From NCBI GenBank assembly GCA_965229935.1, contig CBDDKB010000002.1, forward strand, positions 558,001 to 622,000: a stretch of DNA of 64,000 nucleotides, written 5' to 3'. Positions 8,250-16,357 of this stretch are shown in pieces (position 1 is the first letter of the stretch; each line of letters begins with the position of its first letter). The position numbers and the translations under genes are program-made. The notes beneath the pieces are model-generated. The model worked only from the letters and a program-made list of their open reading frames with translations, was not told the origin of the DNA and did no database searches. The DNA is from SPJN01 sp965229935 (GTDB taxonomy: Bacteria; Pseudomonadota; Alphaproteobacteria; SPJN01).

Positions 8250-10025
8250 ATGTCCGCTGCATCCGCCCCGCTGCCCCGTTGGGACCTGTCCGACCTTTAT
8301 CCCGGCTATGACAGTCCGGCCTTTCAGGGTGATCTTGCGCGCGCGGCAAAGGACGCGGCGGCGTTTGAGGCAGCCTATAAAGGCAAAATCACAACGCTTG
8401 ATGCGGCGGGTCTGGTCCGCTTGATACAGGATTTTGAGGCGCTGGAAGAATTGATCGGGCGGCTGGGCAGTTTTGCAGGGTTGGCCTATGCGTCTGACAT
8501 GGCCGATGAAAAGGCGGTACAGCATTACGGCAATACCCAAGGGGCGTTGAACGATCTTGGCACCCATTTGATCTTTCTTGATCTTGAATTGAACGAGATT
8601 GAGGATGATGTGCTGGCAGGCTTTTACAATGAAAGCGCTGAACTTGCGCGCTATCGCCCCTGGCTTGATCATATTCGCGCGATGAAGCCCTATCAGCTTG
8701 ATGAACGGCTTGAGACCCTGTTGCACGAAAAATCAGCGACCGGGCGTCAGGCGATGATGCGCCTGTTTGATGAAACCACAGCGAACATGACCGTGCCGCT
8801 TGGCGGCAAAGACGTGCCGATGGAAGAGGCGCTGAACCAGACGATGGAGGCGGACGGTAAGAAACGCGCAGCCGCTGCCAAGGCGCTGTCACAGGTGTTT
8901 GAAGACAATCAACGTCTGTTCACGCTGATCACCAATACGCTGGCGAAAGACAAGGCGATTGAGGATAAGTGGCGCGGCCTGCCTGCGCCCAATAGTGGAC
9001 GCCACCTTGCCAATCAGGTTGAACCCGAGGTTGTCGAGGCCCTGCGGCAGGCGGTGCAGAGTTCCTACAAAAATATCTCCCACCGCTATTACGCGTTAAA
9101 GGCCAAATGGCTGGGCGTTGACCAGTTGAATTTTTGGGACCGTAACGCGCCGCTTCCCGACGCGGATGATCGCAAGATCGCATGGCCTGATGCGCAATCA
9201 ACGGTGCTGGATGCCTATGGTGGTTTCGCCCCGCGAATGGCAGAGCTTGCCCAGAACTTTTTTGACAAGCCGTGGATTGATGCAGAATTGCGGGTCGGCA
9301 AGTCGCCGGGTGCATTCTCGCATCCCACTGTGCCGTCTGCCCATCCTTATGTGCTGCTGAACTATCAGGGTAGTGTGCGTGATGTGATGACCTTGGCGCA
9401 TGAGCTGGGCCATGGTGTGCATCAATTGCTGGCCGCCGAACAGGGCGCACTTTTGGCTGATACACCGCTGACATTGGCTGAGACAGCCTCAGTCTTTGGG
9501 GAAATGCTGACCTTCCGTTCCATGTTGAACAAGACGGATGATCCAAAGGTCCGCCGCATCATGCTCGCCAACAAGGTCGAAGACATGATCAACACCGTTG
9601 TCCGTCAGATCGCGTTTTATGAATTTGAATTGCGTCTGCATGATGCCCGCAAACAAGGTGAGTTAAGCGCTGCTGACATTGGACAAATCTGGATGGGCGT
9701 GCAAGGTGAAAGCCTTGGCCCCGCGATCAAGCTGAATGAAGGGTATGAAAGCTGGTGGTGCTATATTCCGCATTTCATCCATTCACCCTTTTACGTGTAC
9801 GCCTATGCGTTTGGCGATTGTTTGGTCAATGCGCTTTACCAAACCTATGAGCAGGCCGAAGATGGCTTTGCCGCCCGCTATTTTGATATGTTGCGGGCAG
9901 GGGGCACCAAACGTCATAAGGAGCTTTTGGCGCCCTTTGGGCTTGATGCGTCTGACCGGGCCTTTTGGCATCGTGGCCTGAACCTGATTTCAGGCTTTAT
10001 TGACGAGCTTGAGGAAACGATTTGA
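8250..10025 (+). CDS. pepF: Oligoendopeptidase F, M3B family metallopeptidase
   Basis: A cytoplasmic zinc endopeptidase that degrades short peptides. The 591-residue product has the M3 zinc site HELGH at residues 384-388 (in LAHELGHGVH), with the downstream glutamate in LAETASVFGE as the third ligand. The C-terminal PFYVYAYAFGD segment and the N-terminal RWDLSDLYPG opening are typical of the PepF/M3B branch. The ATG at 8250 has AGGAG at correct spacing; a GTG two codons earlier is less likely. The adjacent upstream terminator means transcription probably depends on read-through or a promoter inside the preceding region. The UbiB-like gene follows after 10 bases. Confidence 0.95.
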   Translation: MSAASAPLPRWDLSDLYPGYDSPAFQGDLARAAKDAAAFEAAYKGKITTLDAAGLVRLIQDFEALEELIGRLGSFAGLAYASDMADEKAVQHYGNTQGALNDLGTHLIFLDLELNEIEDDVLAGFYNESAELARYRPWLDHIRAMKPYQLDERLETLLHEKSATGRQAMMRLFDETTANMTVPLGGKDVPMEEALNQTMEADGKKRAAAAKALSQVFEDNQRLFTLITNTLAKDKAIEDKWRGLPAPNSGRHLANQVEPEVVEALRQAVQSSYKNISHRYYALKAKWLGVDQLNFWDRNAPLPDADDRKIAWPDAQSTVLDAYGGFAPRMAELAQNFFDKPWIDAELRVGKSPGAFSHPTVPSAHPYVLLNYQGSVRDVMTLAHELGHGVHQLLAAEQGALLADTPLTLAETASVFGEMLTFRSMLNKTDDPKVRRIMLANKVEDMINTVVRQIAFYEFELRLHDARKQGELSAADIGQIWMGVQGESLGPAIKLNEGYESWWCYIPHFIHSPFYVYAYAFGDCLVNALYQTYEQAEDGFAARYFDMLRAGGTKRHKELLAPFGLDASDRAFWHRGLNLISGFIDELEETI

Positions 10026-10035
10026 GGCACAGCGA

Positions 10036-11454
10036 ATGAGCGATGATGAGCTAACGGACGAGCCTTATACGGACAAGCAGGCGCGCAAGGATGAAAAGCG
10101 CCGGGCGCGTGAATCCCGTGCCGGCACTCGTGATCAGATTAAGCGTACCGCAAAGGTTGCCGGGCGCATGGGCGGCTTTGGTGCGCGCCTTGCGGGCAAG
10201 GCCTTGTTGAATGTTGGTGGCGATCATGATGTGCAGGCTGCGGCACTGTCAAAGGCACTGGGCAATCTGAAAGGGCCGCTGGTCAAGATTGCGCAAATGT
10301 TGGCAACAGTGCCGGATGTAGTGGGCGAAGACTACGCGAAGGAACTTGCCAAACTGCAGGCCAATGCCCCGCCTATGGGCGCAGCATTTGTGAAACGCCG
10401 CATGCGCACAGAGCTTGGCCCAGACTGGCGCGATAAGTTCGATAGTTTTGAGATTGAGGCGGCAGCCGCAGCCTCGCTCGGGCAGGTGCATCGTGCTGCG
10501 ATTGAAGGCGACCGCCAGGTGGCGGTGAAGCTGCAATATCCTGACATGATGGCGGCGGTCGAGGCTGACCTGAAACAGTTAAAGGTTATATTGCAGCTTG
10601 CGCGGGTTATCGAAAACAGTGTCGATTTTTCCCAAATCGGGCAGGAGGTCGCTGATCGCTTGCGTGAGGAGCTGGACTATGTGCGCGAGATGAAGCACAT
10701 GCAGCTTTACGGGAACATATTCGCCGATCATGCCGAAATTCATGTGCCCAGCCCTGTGCCTGATCTGACGACCGGGCGCTTGCTGACGATGGATTGGCTG
10801 GATGGGCATCCGCTGCTGCATTTTGCAGATCACCCGCTTGAGGTGCGGAATGATATTGCCAAGCGCATGATGGTGACTTGGTGGCATCCCTTTGTCAGCC
10901 ATGGCGTCATTCATGGCGACCCCCATCTGGGTAATTACACGATCCGCGATGATCACAGTATCAATCTGCTCGATTATGGCTGCATCCGCATCTTCACACC
11001 GCGTTTTGTCACCGGGGTGATAGATCTGTTTTACGGATTCAACAATAATGACATGGATCTGGTGGCCGACGCCTATGTCCGCTGGGGCTTTGACGATCTA
11101 TCTAAAGAGATGATGGAGGTCATGAATATGTGGGCGCGCTTTATCTTTGCGCCCTTGTTGGATGACCGGGTCCGCACGATCGCCGATGGGGTCAAGCCTG
11201 TTGAATATGGCCGCAAGGAAGCCATGACTGTTAGGGCAGAGCTTAAAAAGCTGGGCCGCCTGACAGTGCCAAAGGAATTTGTCTTTATGGATCGCGCGGC
11301 CATCGGCCTTGGGGCGATCTATCTGCATCTGGGGGCAGAGGTGAATTGGCACCGCGTCTTTATGGATACGCTTGATCAATATGCCCCCGATACGCTGGAG
11401 GCGCGGCAGGCTGCGGCCTTGGCGCAGGTTGATCTGACCCACCCGGACCTTTAA
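10036..11454 (+). CDS. ABC1/UbiB-family atypical kinase
   Basis: A 472-residue member of the ABC1/UbiB/ADCK protein-kinase-like family. Members with known roles support ubiquinone or other isoprenoid lipid metabolism as ATPases. A basic N-terminal tail (residues about 10-45) precedes the kinase-like region. GPLVKIAQMLATVPDVV corresponds to the family's KxGQ motif with Ala in place of Gly. AAAASLGQVHRA is the alanine-rich loop, VAVKLQYP holds the ATP-binding lysine, HGDPHLGN is the catalytic loop and LLDYGCIR replaces DFG with DYG. It is not next to other ubi genes, so it is best called a UbiB-like paralogue. GAGG lies upstream of the ATG at 10036. Confidence 0.88.
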   Translation: MSDDELTDEPYTDKQARKDEKRRARESRAGTRDQIKRTAKVAGRMGGFGARLAGKALLNVGGDHDVQAAALSKALGNLKGPLVKIAQMLATVPDVVGEDYAKELAKLQANAPPMGAAFVKRRMRTELGPDWRDKFDSFEIEAAAAASLGQVHRAAIEGDRQVAVKLQYPDMMAAVEADLKQLKVILQLARVIENSVDFSQIGQEVADRLREELDYVREMKHMQLYGNIFADHAEIHVPSPVPDLTTGRLLTMDWLDGHPLLHFADHPLEVRNDIAKRMMVTWWHPFVSHGVIHGDPHLGNYTIRDDHSINLLDYGCIRIFTPRFVTGVIDLFYGFNNNDMDLVADAYVRWGFDDLSKEMMEVMNMWARFIFAPLLDDRVRTIADGVKPVEYGRKEAMTVRAELKKLGRLTVPKEFVFMDRAAIGLGAIYLHLGAEVNWHRVFMDTLDQYAPDTLEARQAAALAQVDLTHPDL

Positions 11455-11487
11455 GGCTATCCCCAATAGCTATTTGGGGGTGTCTTG

Positions 11488-11979
11488 ATGGACGGACATT
11501 ATACGCATCGTTGGGATCGGTTGAACGCCGAAGAACCGGAAGGGTACAGGCGGCTCGACTGGATTCAGGGGTTTGGCGGGCAGATGGGGCCGATATTCGG
11601 CAAATCTGACGACACTGACTCAGTGCGCGGCTTTCGCGTCATGGAACATCATCTGAATGGCGGCGGTATCTGTCATGGTGGCATGCTGATGGCCTTTGCC
11701 GACATTGCCTTTGGACATGTGGCGGGGATTGACGCCAATGGCTGGTTTATGACTGTGCGCCTGCTGACAGACTTTGTTGCCCCCGCAGAACATCGCGATT
11801 GGGTTGAAGGGTCCGGCAAGATCGTTGCCAAGGATGGGTCGCTCTATACTGTTGAGGGACGCTTGTGGGTTGGCGACAAGACCATCATGACCGGGCAGGG
11901 AATCTTTAAGACTCGCCCCGCACCAGAAGGCAGCCATGTTGCCGCCCGGTTGAAGGCGCAGGACATTCCCGCCAAATAG
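11488..11979 (+). CDS. PaaI-family hotdog thioesterase
   Basis: A 163-residue hotdog protein, second of its kind in the window. GGGICHGGMLMAFADIAFGH is the HGG-containing hotdog helix of PaaI/YbgC-like acyl-CoA thioesterases, and VRLLTDFVAPAE follows on the next strand. The ATG at 11488 is used with a GGGGGTG site; a TTG one codon earlier is a minor alternative. A short hairpin CCCCAA/TTGGGG at 11461-11479 lies between the upstream stop and this start and could partly mask the ribosome-binding site. It is probably cotranscribed with the UbiB-like kinase, 33 bases away. Confidence 0.85.
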   Translation: MDGHYTHRWDRLNAEEPEGYRRLDWIQGFGGQMGPIFGKSDDTDSVRGFRVMEHHLNGGGICHGGMLMAFADIAFGHVAGIDANGWFMTVRLLTDFVAPAEHRDWVEGSGKIVAKDGSLYTVEGRLWVGDKTIMTGQGIFKTRPAPEGSHVAARLKAQDIPAK

Positions 11980-12075
11980 GGCTTCTGGCAGCCGATGAAA
12001 AACTTGTCAAAATGGCCAATTTCCGGGCTTTTTGCGGCATTCGCGCGCGCTGGCTGACAAAAAGTCGATCTGGAC

Positions 12076-12103
12076 TTGTGCCTTATGGCGGCTCTGCTAT
12101 AGT
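12076..12103 (+). promoter_or_regulatory. Candidate sigma-70 promoter for coxIV-pnt operon
   Basis: TTGTGC (12076-12081) and TATAGT (12098-12103) are separated by 16 bases, about 85 bases before the aa3 subunit IV start. It is the best -35/-10 pair in the 209-base gap after the thioesterase gene. Confidence 0.45.
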
Positions 12104-12188
12104 CCCGCCCGATTACGCGGAATCATGGGCGTTCTGCCCATACACATTCTAGCTGACAGTACCACACTGACTGGCGAAAGGGTCAATG

Positions 12189-12341
12189 ATGACTGAGAAT
12201 GCGACACACGAAGAATTCGTCCCTGGCGAAATGGATATTTCCGAGCACGAGCGCACTTATGCTGGCTTTATGACCCTATCAAAATGGGCCACAGGCGGCG
12301 TTGTTGTTTTGCTCGTGATTATGGCTGCGACTTTGCTGTAG
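12189..12341 (+). CDS. aa3-type cytochrome c oxidase subunit IV (small membrane protein)
   Basis: A 50-residue single-span membrane protein. The segment MDISEHERTYAGFMTLSKWA followed by a hydrophobic helix VVVLLVIMAA matches the bacterial aa3-type oxidase subunit IV family (Pfam COX_aa3-like), which has the pattern MDI-x2-(H/Q)E-(K/R)T-(F/Y)-x-GF. The AAAGG ribosome-binding site favours the second of two adjacent ATGs (12189 over 12186). The genes for the main oxidase subunits are not in the window. In many alphaproteobacteria this tiny gene sits directly before pntAA, as here, so the position is conserved even though the oxidase operon is elsewhere. It lies 53 bases before pntAA. Confidence 0.88.
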   Translation: MTENATHEEFVPGEMDISEHERTYAGFMTLSKWATGGVVVLLVIMAATLL

Positions 12342-12394
12342 ATCATACAGCACGCACCTGAACCAGCTTTTACTCACAAACCAGAGATTGCTTA

Positions 12395-13537
12395 ATGAAA
12401 CTGGCTGTTTTGAAAGAGCGGCACGAGGGGGAAACCCGCGTTGCCGCCACGCCTGATACCGTCAAGAAATTGACGGGCTTGGGTTTTGAAGTCGTCATCG
12501 AAACGGGGGCGGGCCTTGGCTCATCCTTTATGGATGGCGCGTATGAAGAAGTTGGCGCGAAAATCGCTGCTTCTGCTGACGAGGCGCTTGATAATGCCGA
12601 TGTGATCTTCAAGATCCGTCGTCCTACGGATGACGAACTTGGCAAGATCAAAAAGGGCGCAAAGGTCATCGCTTCGCTGAATCCTTATCAGGATGCAGAA
12701 GGTATCAAGGCCTATGCCGATGCAGGTGTCGAAGCCTATGCCATGGAATTGATGCCCCGCATCACCCGTGCGCAAAGCATGGATATTCTGTCATCACAGT
12801 CAAACCTGTCAGGTTACAAATCCGTGCTGGTAGCTGCTAATGAATATGGCCGCGGCTTTCCGATGATGATGACCGCTGCGGGCACCGTTGCCCCGGCACG
12901 TGTCATGGTCTTTGGTGCCGGTGTTGCCGGCTTGCAGGCAATCGCAACAGCAAAACGTCTTGGCGCGATTGTGTCAGCCACCGACGTGCGCGCTGCTGCT
13001 GCTGAACAGGTTGAATCACTTGGCGGTGAGTTCGTCATGGTCGAAAGTGAAGAGACCGAAGACGCAGAAACCGCAGGCGGCTATGCCAAGGAAATGTCTG
13101 ACGAGTATAAGGCCAAGCAGGCTGAGCTGATTGCAAAGACCCTGACCAAACAGGACATTGCGATCACAACGGCGCTGATCCCGGGCCGTGCTGCACCGAC
13201 ATTGATTACCAAGGAACATATTGCCAGCATGAAGCCGGGCAGTGTGATTGTTGACCTTGCGGTTGAACAGGGCGGTAACGTCGAAGGGTCAGTGGCTGGT
13301 GAAAATGTTGTCACCGAAAATGGCGTGACGATTGTTGGTCCGGTCAATATGCCCGGCCAGTTGGCGGCTGACGCGTCATCGCTGTTTGCGAAAAACCTGC
13401 TGAACTTCATCTCTGCCTTTATGGATGAAGAAAATGGCGGTTTGGCAATTGATTATGAAGATGAGGTTATCACAGGCATTCTGTTGACCCGTGATGGTGC
13501 CATCATTCATCCGAACTTTGCAGGAGGGTCTGAATAA
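12395..13537 (+). CDS. pntAA: NAD(P) transhydrogenase subunit alpha, part 1 (NAD-binding)
   Basis: Soluble domain I of the membrane transhydrogenase, which couples hydride transfer between NADH and NADP+ to proton movement. The 380 residues begin MKLAVLKERHEGETRVAATP, typical of PntA and the related alanine dehydrogenase fold. The NAD-binding Rossmann motif is VFGAGVAGLQAIATAKRLGA, followed by TDVRAAAAEQVESLGGEF. In this organism the alpha subunit is split into two genes, as in Rhodospirillum rubrum. Its stop TAA overlaps the ATG of pntAB by one base. Confidence 0.97.
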   Translation: MKLAVLKERHEGETRVAATPDTVKKLTGLGFEVVIETGAGLGSSFMDGAYEEVGAKIAASADEALDNADVIFKIRRPTDDELGKIKKGAKVIASLNPYQDAEGIKAYADAGVEAYAMELMPRITRAQSMDILSSQSNLSGYKSVLVAANEYGRGFPMMMTAAGTVAPARVMVFGAGVAGLQAIATAKRLGAIVSATDVRAAAAEQVESLGGEFVMVESEETEDAETAGGYAKEMSDEYKAKQAELIAKTLTKQDIAITTALIPGRAAPTLITKEHIASMKPGSVIVDLAVEQGGNVEGSVAGENVVTENGVTIVGPVNMPGQLAADASSLFAKNLLNFISAFMDEENGGLAIDYEDEVITGILLTRDGAIIHPNFAGGSE

Positions 13538-13863
13538 TGGCTGAAGTAGCTGTAATTGATCCGTTTATCTTCCGTCTCGCGATTTTCGTGCTGGCGATCT
13601 TTGTTGGCTATTACGTGGTGTGGTCTGTGACCCCCGCGCTTCATACGCCGCTTATGTCTGTGACCAATGCGGTCTCCTCAGTGATTATTGTTGGGGCGCT
13701 GCTGGCTGTGGGTGTTGATGTTGATGCCAATCAACTGGGCACACAGGGTCTGGTTTCAAAATGGTTGGGCTTTGCTGCTGTGATTTTGGCCAGCGTCAAT
13801 ATTTTTGGCGGCTTCCTTGTCACCCAGCGCATGCTGGCCATGTACAAGAAAAAAGATAAGTAA
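13537..13863 (+). CDS. pntAB: NAD(P) transhydrogenase subunit alpha, part 2 (membrane)
   Basis: A 108-residue integral membrane protein forming the N-terminal part of the proton-conducting domain II. About three transmembrane helices are visible (FRLAIFVLAIFVGYYVVW, VSSVIIVGALLAVGV and WLGFAAVILASVNIFGGFLV), and the Thr-Pro-rich SVTPALHTPLMSVTNAVS loop is characteristic. The start overlaps the pntAA stop (TAATG). A basic tail MYKKKDK ends the protein. pntB begins 12 bases later behind AGGAGG. Confidence 0.96.
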   Translation: MAEVAVIDPFIFRLAIFVLAIFVGYYVVWSVTPALHTPLMSVTNAVSSVIIVGALLAVGVDVDANQLGTQGLVSKWLGFAAVILASVNIFGGFLVTQRMLAMYKKKDK

Positions 13864-13875
13864 GGAGGGCTGTCG

Positions 13876-15273
13876 ATGTCTGCAAATCTAGCTGCCGTCG
13901 CCTATTTGGCCTCCGGCGTATTGTTCATTCTGGCCCTGCGTGGCCTGTCCAGCCCTGAAACCTCCCGCCAAGGGAACATGTACGGCATGATCGGTATGGC
14001 AATTGCCATCGTCGTGACGCTGATCAAGGCTGATATTTCTGATCCCATGACGTGGGCCATGATTGCTGCTGCATTGGCAATCGGTGGCGGTATCGGTGCT
14101 GTGACAGCCCGCAAGATCGCCATGACCGACATGCCCCAGCTTGTTGCCGCCTTCCATTCATTGGTCGGTTTGGCTGCTGTGCTGGTTGCCTGGTCAGCCT
14201 ATCTGGCACCTTCAGCCTATGGCATTGGTGATGTGGGGCATATCCACACCGCGAGCCTAGTTGAAATGTCATTGGGTCTTGCTATTGGTGCGATCACCTT
14301 CTCAGGTTCCATCATCGCCTTTGCCAAGCTGCAGGGCATTATGTCAGGTGCGCCGATCATGCTGCCGGGTCGTCATGTTGTGAACGGCACGATGGCTGCG
14401 GCGATCATCGGGTGTGTGGTTTGGTTCTGCTTTGATCAATCACTTGAAGCATTCCTGATCATCTCAGCTTTGAGCTTCATTATCGGCTTCCTGATCATTA
14501 TCCCGATCGGCGGCGCTGATATGCCTGTTGTTGTGTCCATGCTGAATTCATATTCAGGTTGGGCCGCCGCGGGTATTGGCTTCACGCTTGAAAACACGGC
14601 CCTGATCATCACTGGTGCCTTGGTTGGCTCGTCAGGTGCGATCCTGTCCTACATCATGTGTGTGGGTATGAACCGGTCCTTCTTCTCAGTGATTTTGGGC
14701 GGCTTTGGTGCCGACGATGCAGCCGCTGGCGGCGGGCAGGTGGAAACACGCCCCGTCAAGCGCGGTTCTGCTGACGATGCAGCCTTCATCATGAAGAATG
14801 CAGGCTCTGTCATCATTGTGCCCGGTTACGGCATGGCGGTGGCACAGGCCCAGCATGCGCTGAAGGAAATGGCTGATATGCTGAAGGAAGAAGGCGTGAA
14901 GGTTTCTTACGCCATTCATCCGGTGGCAGGTCGTATGCCGGGGCACATGAACGTGCTCTTGGCCGAAGCGAATGTGCCTTATGACGAAGTGTTCGAACTT
15001 GAAGACATTAACAGCCAGTTTGCACAGGCTGACGTTGCCTTCGTGATCGGCGCGAACGATGTGACCAACCCGTCTGCGAAAACAGATCCGCAAAGCCCGA
15101 TTTTCGGCATGCCGGTTCTCGACGTCGAAAAGGCCAATACGGTTCTGTTCGTCAAGCGCGGCATGGGCTCAGGCTATGCCGGTGTGGAGAACGAACTGTT
15201 CTTCCGTGACAATACAATGATGTTGTTTGCCGACGCCAAGAAGATGGTCGAGGATATCGTCAAAGGTCTGTAA
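13876..15273 (+). CDS. pntB: NAD(P) transhydrogenase subunit beta
   Basis: A 465-residue subunit carrying most of the membrane domain II (residues about 1-270, many helices) and the soluble NADP(H)-binding domain III at the C-terminus. Domain III shows IIVPGYGMAVAQAQHALKEM, HPVAGRMPGHMNVLLAEA, IGANDVTNPSA and FVKRGMGSGYAGVENELF, all hallmarks of PntB. The AGGAGG site before the ATG is ideal. The operon coxIV-pntAA-pntAB-pntB ends at a strong terminator 25 bases downstream. The complex makes NADPH from NADH at the expense of the proton gradient. Confidence 0.97.
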   Translation: MSANLAAVAYLASGVLFILALRGLSSPETSRQGNMYGMIGMAIAIVVTLIKADISDPMTWAMIAAALAIGGGIGAVTARKIAMTDMPQLVAAFHSLVGLAAVLVAWSAYLAPSAYGIGDVGHIHTASLVEMSLGLAIGAITFSGSIIAFAKLQGIMSGAPIMLPGRHVVNGTMAAAIIGCVVWFCFDQSLEAFLIISALSFIIGFLIIIPIGGADMPVVVSMLNSYSGWAAAGIGFTLENTALIITGALVGSSGAILSYIMCVGMNRSFFSVILGGFGADDAAAGGGQVETRPVKRGSADDAAFIMKNAGSVIIVPGYGMAVAQAQHALKEMADMLKEEGVKVSYAIHPVAGRMPGHMNVLLAEANVPYDEVFELEDINSQFAQADVAFVIGANDVTNPSAKTDPQSPIFGMPVLDVEKANTVLFVKRGMGSGYAGVENELFFRDNTMMLFADAKKMVEDIVKGL

Positions 15274-15297
15274 AACACAGACTTATCAGTAATTTAG

Positions 15298-15331
15298 CAG
15301 GCCGTCTGGGGGTTCTCAGGCGGCCTGTTTT
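15298..15331 (+). terminator. Rho-independent terminator of the pnt operon
   Basis: An 11-bp stem, CAGGCCGTCTG (15298-15308) with CAGGCGGCCTG (15317-15327), has one G-U pair and an 8-base loop. TTTT follows. Confidence 0.9.
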
Positions 15332-15362
15332 CTGTTGGGGCCGGGCATGAAATGCCGCAGGC

Positions 15363-15402
15363 CTGTCACGGCGCTGTCACATCCCTGTCACCCATCTGTC
15401 CC
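15363..15402 (+). promoter_or_regulatory. Pho box (PhoB-binding array, four repeats)
   Basis: Four 7-base units occur at an exact 11-base period: CTGTCAC at 15363, 15374 and 15385, and CTGTCCC at 15396. They are separated by 4-base spacers GGCG, ATCC and CCAT. This is the PhoB consensus (CTGTCAT-N4-CTGTCAC direct repeats). The array lies 24 bases before the first possible start of the PlcP-like gene and just after the pnt terminator, so it should control the plcP-agt pair under phosphate limitation. Confidence 0.9.
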
Positions 15403-15425
15403 ATGACTCACATACCGCTTTAGGC

Positions 15426-16357
15426 ATGATGAAGCAGATGGATGGTCTGAACATGTCGTTTGAACAACCTGTTGAAAAAGGTTTCGGCACCGCCGATTTG
15501 CCGCCGAACAGTGTCGACACACCGAAAAAGAAAAAGCCGACGGTGAAGCATCACCGCACGATCTGGATTTCAGATGTGCATTTGGGCACCAAGGGGTGTC
15601 AGGCTGAATTCTTGTTGGACTTTATGCGCCATAATGAAAGCGAGCAGCTTTATCTTGTTGGCGACATTATTGATTGCTGGTCATTGACCCGATCATGGTA
15701 CTGGCATCAAACGCATAATGATGTGGTGCAAAAGATTTTGCGCAAGGCCCGTAAGGGGACAGAGGTGATCTTTGTCCCTGGCAATCATGATGAACCCTTG
15801 CGCAACTATCACGACCTGCAGGTCGGTGATGTCAAAATCGCGCGCGAGATTGTTCATACCGCAGCAAATGGTAAGCGTTATCTTGTCATTCATGGGACGA
15901 GTTTGACGGTGTTGTCCGCTATGCCAAGTGGCTGGCTGTGCTGGGTGACCGGTCCTATCAATTGCTGATGCGCCTGAACCGTTATCTAAACGCGGTCCGC
16001 AAATGGATGGGCAAGCCCTACTGGTCATTGTCTGCCCATTTGAAACATCGCGTGAAGGAAGCCGTGCAGTTCATGGGTGATTATGAGCAAGCCGTTGCAG
16101 ACGAGGCACGCTCACGAGGGCTGGACGGTGTGATCTGCGGTCATATTCATCACGCAGAGATTAAGGATTTTGACGGCATTGCCTATATGAATGATGGTGA
16201 TTGGGTCGAAAGCTGCACTGCATTGGTAGAGGATTTTGAGGGCAACTTTGAAATCCTGAAATGGACCCGCATCGATCATGAACCGGCCCGCAAAAGGGCG
16301 CGTGCCAGCCAGCGGCAACGCGCTGAGGCCGCATTAAAAGAAGGGGCGACGGTTTGA
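15426..16357 (+). pseudogene. plcP: PlcP-like COG2908 metallophosphoesterase, frameshifted
   Basis: Metallophosphoesterase of the group annotated as UDP-2,3-diacylglucosamine diphosphatase (COG2908) that includes PlcP, a phospholipase C used by marine bacteria to strip phospholipid headgroups in phosphate starvation. The metal-site motifs are in order: ISDVHLG, GDIIDCW, PGNHDEP, an interrupted HG-DEFDG and CGHIHH. Frame 1 runs from 15426 to a stop at 15968. The family sequence continues in another frame from about 15897 to 16357. Adding one G to the GGG at 15894-15896 restores HGDEFDGVVRYAKWLAVLGD, for about 310 residues in all. The true start may be 15429, 15438 or 15453, because the Pho box leaves little leader. 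The Pho box and adjacent Agt-like gene favour PlcP over an LpxH role. Confidence 0.8.
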
